From the NCBI RefSeq assembly GCF_000003815.2, contig NC_049979.1:32655486-32719485 (forward strand): 64,000 bases of DNA, written 5' to 3'. This DNA is from Branchiostoma floridae (taxonomy: Eukaryota; Chordata; Leptocardii; Amphioxiformes; Branchiostomatidae). The position numbers were made by a program, and so were the translations under genes. The notes under the pieces are model-generated. The model made no database searches. It saw only the letters and a program-made list of their open reading frames with translations, and had not been told where the DNA came from. Position 1 is the stretch's first letter. Each line of letters starts with the position of its first letter. This document shows, one piece after another, positions 24,401-33,400 of this stretch.

Positions 24401-27400
24401 GTGAATAAGTGTTGGGAACCAATCAGAGATGTGGATAAGAGCGTCACTCTTTGTTCCTTTCCTCTCTAGAAGATTGCTGGTGACGAAACAGACACCGCGG
24501 ATTCCTCCCTCCCACAAAGTATTCTTCCAACCTCGCAATGGCCAGTTACTACCGGCACTTCTTCTCGCACCATTATCTGATAAAAAGACGTGCTTTAGTC
24601 AAAGTGAACATAATTTCATTATAGTGACAACACACAAGGCTATTCAGACAGGTTTTATTTTTTATATCTAGGAGGGAGGGGGGAGGGGGGGCTTTTGAGG
24701 CCAACCCTTGTAACTCCTGTTAATCCAAAACGACTCAATAAATAAACAACCAAATTTTAAGAGAATGATGTAGACATATAATAGATGTATTATTAGAAAT
24801 GCGACGTCGTTATAACGTAAATAAACGTCATTATAATGTCAGCACTACATGTATTGGCTGGAACAATAAATAAAGAGTATTCTCGGAAAACTTTATATTA
24901 TTATGCTACAAAAACACAACAGCAAGTGTAGATAGAATAATAATGTATGCTACGACTTATGTTTACAATAGCAACATCGGTGACGTCAGAATCAAAATTA
25001 CGTCAAACATAGTTCAGATATTGGTTGTGGTTACCGATTTGATTTGAGAAAACACTCAAAATTTGGTGGTTCTAGCGTAAGCCGTATTGACATTATGAGA
25101 GAGGAAATTTTGCGCGGGCCTCAAAGCTCCCTCCGGTCTGAGTGGTTTAATACACGTGTGCTGTTATATGAATTAGAGATATGATGTATTCTTCATTTAT
25201 TTTGAATGCATAGATATAAGTCCCGTTTAATGAGTTAAGCCCCATTTTTATCATTACCAGTGGAAAATATCAGCACGGTGTTGTCCCATAGTCCTCTATA
25301 TTTTAAGGCGTCTGTGACGTTCCCGACGGCCTCGTCCATTGCCGTTACCATAGCAGCGTATTTTCGAATGAGGATGTTCTGTACGTTCTTGTATCTTTCA
25401 ACATATTCGTCTGGTGCTTGCAGAGGTGCATGTACCGCTTGAAATGATAAGTATAGGAACATCGGCTGTTGGAGGGAGAACATTGAGGATTTCAGTAGCG
25501 TTAATGTTTGGTTGTGTTTGTGTGTCAACAAGATAACTAAAAAAAAAACGGTTGTCTGGGTGGCAGTTACATGCTAGATGTGTTGGTTGACGTATGACGG
25601 AACCCGGAAATGACTGCATCTAAGGCATCCTAGCGGTTTCCTTTGGTACTGCTGAAGAACTTTAATTCTACTATCTTTTCTTTTGAAGAAGCTTTGCACA
25701 CTCTTGTGTGAGACAATAAGTGAAGTATTTTTTCTGCCTTCCAGGAACTAGGTTAAGAATCGCCGGAGCATTTTTGTAAACATAATTCTATATAAGAAAT
25801 AGATGATTTGGGTNNNNNNNNNNNNNNNNNNNNNNNNNNNNNNNNNNNNNNNNNNNNNNNNNNNNNNNNNNNNNNNNNNNNNNNNNNNNNNNNNNNNNNN
25901 NNNNNNNNNNNNNNNNNNNNNNNNNNNNNNNNNNNNNNNNNNNNNNNNNNNNNNNNNNNNNNNNNNNNNNNNNNNNNNNNNNNNNNNNNNNNNNNNNNNN
26001 NNNNNNNNNNNNNNNNNNNNNNNNNNNNNNNNNNNNNNNNNNNNNNNNNNNNNNNNNNNNNNNNNNNNNNNNNNNNNNNNNNNNNNNNNNNNNNNNNNNN
26101 NNNNNNNNNNNNNNNNNNNNNNNNNNNNNNNNNNNNNNNNNNNNNNNNNNNNNNNNNNNNNNNNNNNNNNNNNNNNNNNNNNNNNNNNNNNNNNNNNNNN
26201 NNNNNNNNNNNNNNNNNNNNNNNNNNNNNNNNNNNNNNNNNNNNNNNNNNNNNNNNNNNNNNNNNNNNNNNNNNNNNNNNNNNNNNNNNNNNNNNNNNNN
26301 NNNNNNNNNNNNNNNNNNNNNNNNNNNNNNNNNNNNNNNNNNNNNNNNNNNNNNNNNNNNNNNNNNNNNNNNNNNNNNNNNNNNNNNNNNNNNNNNNNNN
26401 NNNNNNNNNNNNNNNNNNNNNNNNNNNNNNNNNNNNNNNNNNNNNNNNNNNNNNNNNNNNNNNNNNNNNNNNNNNNNNNNNNNNNNNNNNNNNNNNNNNN
26501 NNNNNNNNNNNNNNNNNNNNNNNNNNNNNNNNNNNNNNNNNNNNNNNNNNNNNNNNNNNNNNNNNNNNNNNNNNNNNNNNNNNNNNNNNNNNNNNNNNNN
26601 NNNNNNNNNNNNNNNNNNNNNNNNNNNNNNNNNNNNNNNNNNNNNNNNNNNNNNNNNNNNNNNNNNNNNNNNNNNNNNNNNNNNNNNNNATATAATATAA
26701 TAATAAATAATAAATAATAAATGCTCCCTGAACATTAATCGTCAGGCGAATGAAATACGACTATGAAAATCCATTAATAACAACAATCTTTTTTACTTAT
26801 AAACAATAAAACCGTCGCCATGGCAATAATTTTAATTGCCACACTTTTTACATTTGAGTTTCAGATACATTTTGACGCCAGGACAAGGTTAGCCCCCCCC
26901 CCTCACATCTTATCTTTAAAAGTAAAGGATACTTTTTTCATCTTTGAAGGCATGCTAAGGCAGATATATTAACAATGATATATATGTTATGTAATTAGGG
27001 ACTTAATTTATATATCTAGTGAATAACTAAAAAAACACATCGTTCTTTAAAAGTAGAAATTGTAAATTTACCACATGTAATTCATGATTTTGATATTGCA
27101 GAAATGCCACATTTGTTTGATAAACTATTGGTATTTGATACTTTTGACATTTGTAAGCCAATCAATGTCGAACATTACCATGTCTAACATATGTAAATGT
27201 ATAAGTCATTTCTATAACTTTCGCCGAACTATCCTTTTTGCATTACTTTCAATCAGTAAAACATAATGGAAACAAACCTTATTCCTGTCATGATTTGTAA
27301 TAATGTCAATTGCCTTCCTTTGGAATAAGTGAGTTGAATATGTTCCATTCTGATCCAGAACTGGTTCATCTTGGTCTCTTAGGTCCAACCCATGATACTC

Positions 27401-30400
27401 TTGGGCATCCGTAGAATACATGTTAGGCCTTCTATGGGACCAGTAGTCTTCACCACCTGTTAGGAAACCTAACCGATAGGAAAACAAGATAGTTATTTCA
27501 TGGTCTGTTAAGTCTTTTCTACTTTCTACTGACAATAAGATCTTATGTATATCCCACATGCAACTAAAAAGCTTAAAAGAATACCCCATACACCAGAGTG
27601 GGGTCCGTTTGGATTTTGAAGTGCCTTTCGAACATTTTGAATCCCTACCGTGACATTGTCAATAAACATCTGCTACTCCTTATTTTATATTTTGTCAAAT
27701 CTTTCCAAATGTTCTTCATTGATAAACGAAAGAGCATAGTCATGTTTAAAAAGAACGCAGTTAGATGTTCATGATTAAAACAAGACGCTTCCGCTTAGAT
27801 CATAAACCCCTTATATAAGTCCCAAAAAGGCTTTGGTCAAGCCGTCCATTTTATTACCTTTCTTTTATTTATGCTAAACAATATTCAAAAGGTTGCGACT
27901 TACCATAAAAAGTATCAAAGCCTCGTCTCAATGGTAAATATTCTTGTCTAAAGAAACCCAGATGCCATTTGCCGACCAGGTGTGTGGAGTACCCATTTTC
28001 TTTCAGTTTTTGAGGCAGAGTCACTTCATCCAATGGGAGACCATGAGGGCGGTCATGAGTTATGACGCTATGCTGCAGTCCATAGTGAATCTGAAAAATA
28101 ATGATGTTTATATATGACGTATTTTAGAAAAAGGAGCAGTCTTTTAGATCTGATCTTTAGATATCTTTAGAACATGGTTGTAAAAGCACCCCAATGCCGC
28201 ATATTTCTCTCGGAACTTTGTCTTATTTGCAGTTTAAAACATATAATGACAAATTCATTTTGATGAATGCGGTCACGCGAACAGAATCCTGGTAATATTC
28301 TCTGCATTTCTGGTTACGAAACGCTGTAAGGTATTAATATTGCGTGCGTCTCTTTGGATAGTAATATGCGCAAATAGTAGTGGTCAAAAACGTGGGAATG
28401 AACATGTATCGGTGAGAATCTGCAACCTTAGATAACTTGAACTACTGCCTTATTTTTAAAACTGAATTTCCGTTTGTGATGAAGTGAAAAAAATCGTATC
28501 CTAGTGTCTGATATTACTTAGCTGCTTCAGTCAACGCCACCAAACTTCGTCACTTTTTAAACTACAGAAGAAAGTGTATGACTTCTTCAATAGACTTGGC
28601 TCACCTGTTTTATGACGAAGCAGTCATTATCTTAAGTAGAATTTCCTTGTTTTTGTCCACGATTGCGACCGGTACGTTTTTAATCATAGTTTACAAAATA
28701 GAAGAAAATCACTTATTAGTGCGTGGATTCCATCCCAAGAATTCAATTGTGACCTTATTATAAGAAGATTTGAAATGCATATTTCTTTATTTACTTAAAT
28801 ATCGTAGTATTGTAAGTAAATTTCTATTTGATATCGATATTGTGAGTAAAATAGTGTAAGTTAAAATGTTTCGCGCACAGACACAAAAAGGTGTCCGCAA
28901 AACAGGCATCCCCAGTGACCTACCCATAAAACGACAAAAATATGAACACAAGTGTAGATAGACAACCTTATCTATAGTTTAGCCCTTATCTAGGGATGAA
29001 AAGATCTATAGGTAAAATGTTTAGACATATTCCTGTTGATGCAATTATCTTTTGTAATATTATGTCTAATTATTGACGACTCTTATAAATGACCTCTGAA
29101 AACAAGAGGAATCAGCCTACCTGATATCTACCCGTCATAAGCTGCTCCCTTGACGGGCTACATATAGGCTGGACATAGTAGTTCTCTAACTTCACTCCCT
29201 CTGATGCCAGCCTATTACAGGATGACATAGATTAATCATCCGTCAAAATACACTGTCTTAGCTTTTCTTAACCGTGTTTGGATCAATAGCATACCATTGA
29301 GAAGTTTTCTAATACTAATATATGTAATAAGGTATGTGCATTGAAATGAAAAAAAAAAGATTCAGAACAGTTATGACTGTAAGAGTCTTGGATTAGTTGA
29401 ACATTAAGTAAAGAGGAGTCCACTCGAACTTAATTTTTGTAAGACGTGCTAGCTTTAGACTTGGGCTGCTGTAGGGCCATCGGCAGTCTGTGACCTGTGT
29501 CACCAAGTTGGGCACCTGTGCTGTTGGTAACAGACGACTTCCAGTGGCTAGAGATGAGGATTTTGTTAATGGCCTTACCGGTTCTTTCATCGGGGCTGGG
29601 CTGTACCAAGTTAAATAAGAGATCACATTACGCGGTAACCAAGGGTAAGAAATGCAGAGATCTGTAGCTCTGACGAGCTCCGACGGGCATCTGCCGTTGT
29701 CGTTGTGTCCACAGATACGGAACCAATGGCATTCTGACGGGTAGAGGATCGGGCGTTGGCTGAAAAAGTGGCATTGTTATCGGTAAGAAGCAGTGTGACG
29801 TCATGCGGTGGGGAATATTGTACGGCTTTTTGCTGCTGGTAATAGTACGCGTTCTTGACATTTTTCTCGGCATTCATTTTTCCTTGAGTGTGAATAAAAC
29901 AAGCTGTGAGCAGTCGGTCGGAGATGGGTTTCCAGCTTGCTGATAAGCGATCTTCTTATAGCAAGAGGGAATGGCTAGGGTTACTCCATGTGGTCAGATT
30001 CTGTCCTCCTGGCCACCCGATATGGATGAGTGGTATCAAACAATGGCCTCTAGGGACCACCCTACTTTACAGGTAGCCCATACTAGGGTCATATTTGGTT
30101 ACTTAGTGTGACAGTGTGACGCGTGAGATCGCCTGGCGCAATCGGCTGCTCGTGGGGCTAAGCCCCAAGATGTCCTGAGTTCGAATCCTGCGGTGACACC
30201 GATATTGTGTTCTTGGGCAAGGTACTTTACACGACTTTCTCACTTAACTTAGGTCTAAAAGAGTACCAAGTTTATAGTGGCAGAGGTAGGTCATAGGGGC
30301 ATGTCCGGGCATGACGCACCCACGAGTCAGCGGTAGTAGGAACCCCTCGCACCCTTGTCCAGGAGTCCTCCTAGGAGACGGAAACACCAAATAATAAACC

Positions 30401-33400
30401 TGTATCTGCTTGGGCCGTCTTACATACATACGGCATACAGTTCTGTCGCTGTAGGACTTTGTGCTTGTAGACGAGAGGGTGCACACCCCTCCTTCACCTC
30501 ACGTGCAGGCACCTCACGTGCATCGCCTAACCCACCCTGTCTGCCTACCATTGTCTTCTGGGACAGATTGATACCAACAACAACAAGTGTGACAGAAGAG
30601 TTCTATAGCCTGAGAGGAAAGAGTTTGTACGTTACAGGTTGCGACATTTCTTTTTTATCGGCAGCGCAAAGTGGTCGATTACGAGAAAGGCGTCGTTACA
30701 GGATGAAGTTCTGCCATAGCGGGTGGTGGTTCTGGACCTGGTGTCGTATGGCCACCAATTTTTAGGAAATGATCAGTTCAGATATTATGATATAGTCATA
30801 ATATCTGACAAATTTAAGACGTTTGACGTTACGATAACGTAATATGACGTAATTATGACGTCATCAATTTGATCGTATTGGCCGGACCCATGAAAAAGGG
30901 TATTCTAAGAAAACTTCACATTTTGCTCGAAAATTTAACAGCAAGTGCAGATAAAAGAATGATAATGTTTGTTACGACTTGTGTTGCCAATAGCAACATC
31001 AAAGACGTCAAAATTACGTCATAAAATGACGTCATGCACATCTTAAATACCAGTTGGGATCCGCCATATTATATCCACTATGTTGGAATTTCAAATATAA
31101 AAATCACAAAAAGTGATGGAAATAGACTGAATATATTTATCAAGATGGTTTTTGATGATAAAATACCAGGTAGTTACAAATTATAAGGGATAATAAGGTA
31201 GTTTTTCTTGGTCTGGCCATACTTTCCGCCATCTTGGATTTGGACTGATGACGTCATTAATTAGCATAATTTATATTCTAAATAACATTAGATCTTTATT
31301 TATGTAAGAAAATAGCAGTAACATAGCAAATAAATGTGAAAAATACATTGTTAGAACCGAAATTAGCGATTTTTGGAAAATTGCCTGTCAACAAATGGTT
31401 GCCATGACAACAAGTAAAAATGGAAAATTTGTTTAACATCTTGAAATTGTTGCCAACAATAGTTTAGGAAAAGTCACCAAATGTGGTGGCTCTAGCATAA
31501 GCCGTTCTGGCGTTATGCAGCATCAAATTTGGCCCAAGCCTCAAAAGCCTCCCCCGGTCTGAAAAAGGCTTACGTAGGTACCAAACCATTCGAAGTAGAA
31601 ACACTGACTAATTCGAATTCTAAAAGGATTAACTATATGAAGATAAGGCAATTCATGCACATATGTATATAAGAGGTACACAAAGGAAACGGTGTTATCA
31701 ATGGTCTAAGTAGAAAAAAAATCAACTTAATCTTGAAGCATATACATTTAAGTTTTTCTAAAAAATATCCATACTTCCCCAATTACAATCACACGATAAG
31801 GTCCTAAATAAATAGGCAATAGCGTGTTTTATTTCCCCCGCGCCAACGGCATCAAAGTTGGCGCAGGCTTCAACGAACCCCCGGTCTGAATAGTGTTAAG
31901 GTCACAGTGTTAGTATGTGGCAACCACCTCAGGATTAGTACATTCGGCCTCTCACACCACGACAATGCGAATGGGCCGGGAGCTGATTTTTAGGGCACAC
32001 TAGTTACCCAATTACTAAAGTCTGTTAGAACAGATTCGGATTCGTGTTATTCGTGTTCATTGGAAATGAAAACCAAATCTAGAAATCAAATCGTCTCCAA
32101 GAACTTTTTCAAGATGTTATATCAAATGCGGTTTGATATTTGATTAAATGGCAACAAGAAGCGAGGTCGAAAGATGGAGTTAATTTCTTATCTTAAATGG
32201 AATGATTCTACTCTGCAACAAGATATTCCATCATCTTCTCTATTCGAAGTACTATGTATAGTTTGATAAGTAGTATATTTTTCTTAATAATTCAGAATTA
32301 ACCCTGTCCAGACTGGGCTTTTGGGGCATTCCCTGGACTGGAGGGGGGTCATTCGACCCCCTCCTTCGTATTTTCAAAACGGCTTACCGTACGATCACCA
32401 AATTTGCAGGGGGCATTTGCTCGTCGGGTTTCATAATTCCTTAAATTTTTATATCGTTATGACGTAATATGGCGTAATCATGACGTCATTAATTCATTTT
32501 TGGCTAAAACGGGGATCCCAATAATACCCAAACATTTCCACACAAAAAGTTACCAATGAAAGTTTCTTATCAATAATCAAGTGTTGTAAGACTTCTGTTA
32601 TCATAATCCGACGCAACGACGTCAAAATGATGTCGTAAAATGAAGTCATCTCTACTTTAGCTATCCGCCATCATGGATTATCAACCTTATATGTCTTAAG
32701 ATAATTTGTATCAATATATAACGCTAAAACCCCATGAAAATGGACTAAAAACGTTCACATGAATGTTTTCTGTAAAAAATACCAAGTAGTGATAAAATCC
32801 GAGTGAAAATAAGCTTGTTATACATTTTATCATGATATTGTCGGCCATCTTGGATTTTGACCAATTACGTCATCTCATTAGCATAATCTATTAATATCTA
32901 ATTTCAATGGTTTAACTAAGATGTGTTAGATCTTAAAGATATATGAAAAGAAGTTTGATTTAGCAACAAAATCTTAAAATCCCATTGTTTAAACCGAAAT
33001 TAGTGTTTTCTGTAAAATTACCTTTCAGAAACCGTATGTGATTATTTTATTTCTCCTCTAATTTTGACGTCGTTGCGTCGGATTATGATAACAGAAGTCT
33101 TGGCAGCAAAAAATTCAATTTCTTGTTAAAAATAATGTTCTTTAATCAAGGCCAGAAATTTCCTAGCCTTTTACCTGTCAAGATTAGGTGTTTGTATAAA
33201 TGAGCCATGGTATCCGATGTCATTCCATCCATAATCGTCTGCCAAGATGAATACGATGTGTGGTTTACTTTTCCTTTTGTTTGCTACTGGTCCGATCCTA
33301 GTGGTAAAAATAGACGGTCGTAAGAATCATTATCACATCGATAAAAGATTGCAAAGGATACCTTATAGGTATGGGGTAATGATGATCCAAAATTAGTTAT

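Noticed and set aside
25788-26735. Open frames of about 300 codons across 25.8-26.7 kb
   Set aside because: They consist of the N gap and carry no sequence information.
30113-30200. Functional tRNA gene
   Set aside because: A and B boxes are present, but no complete cloverleaf or terminator follows and the sequence continues into a SINE body; a fragment with the same downstream sequence lies at 48628.
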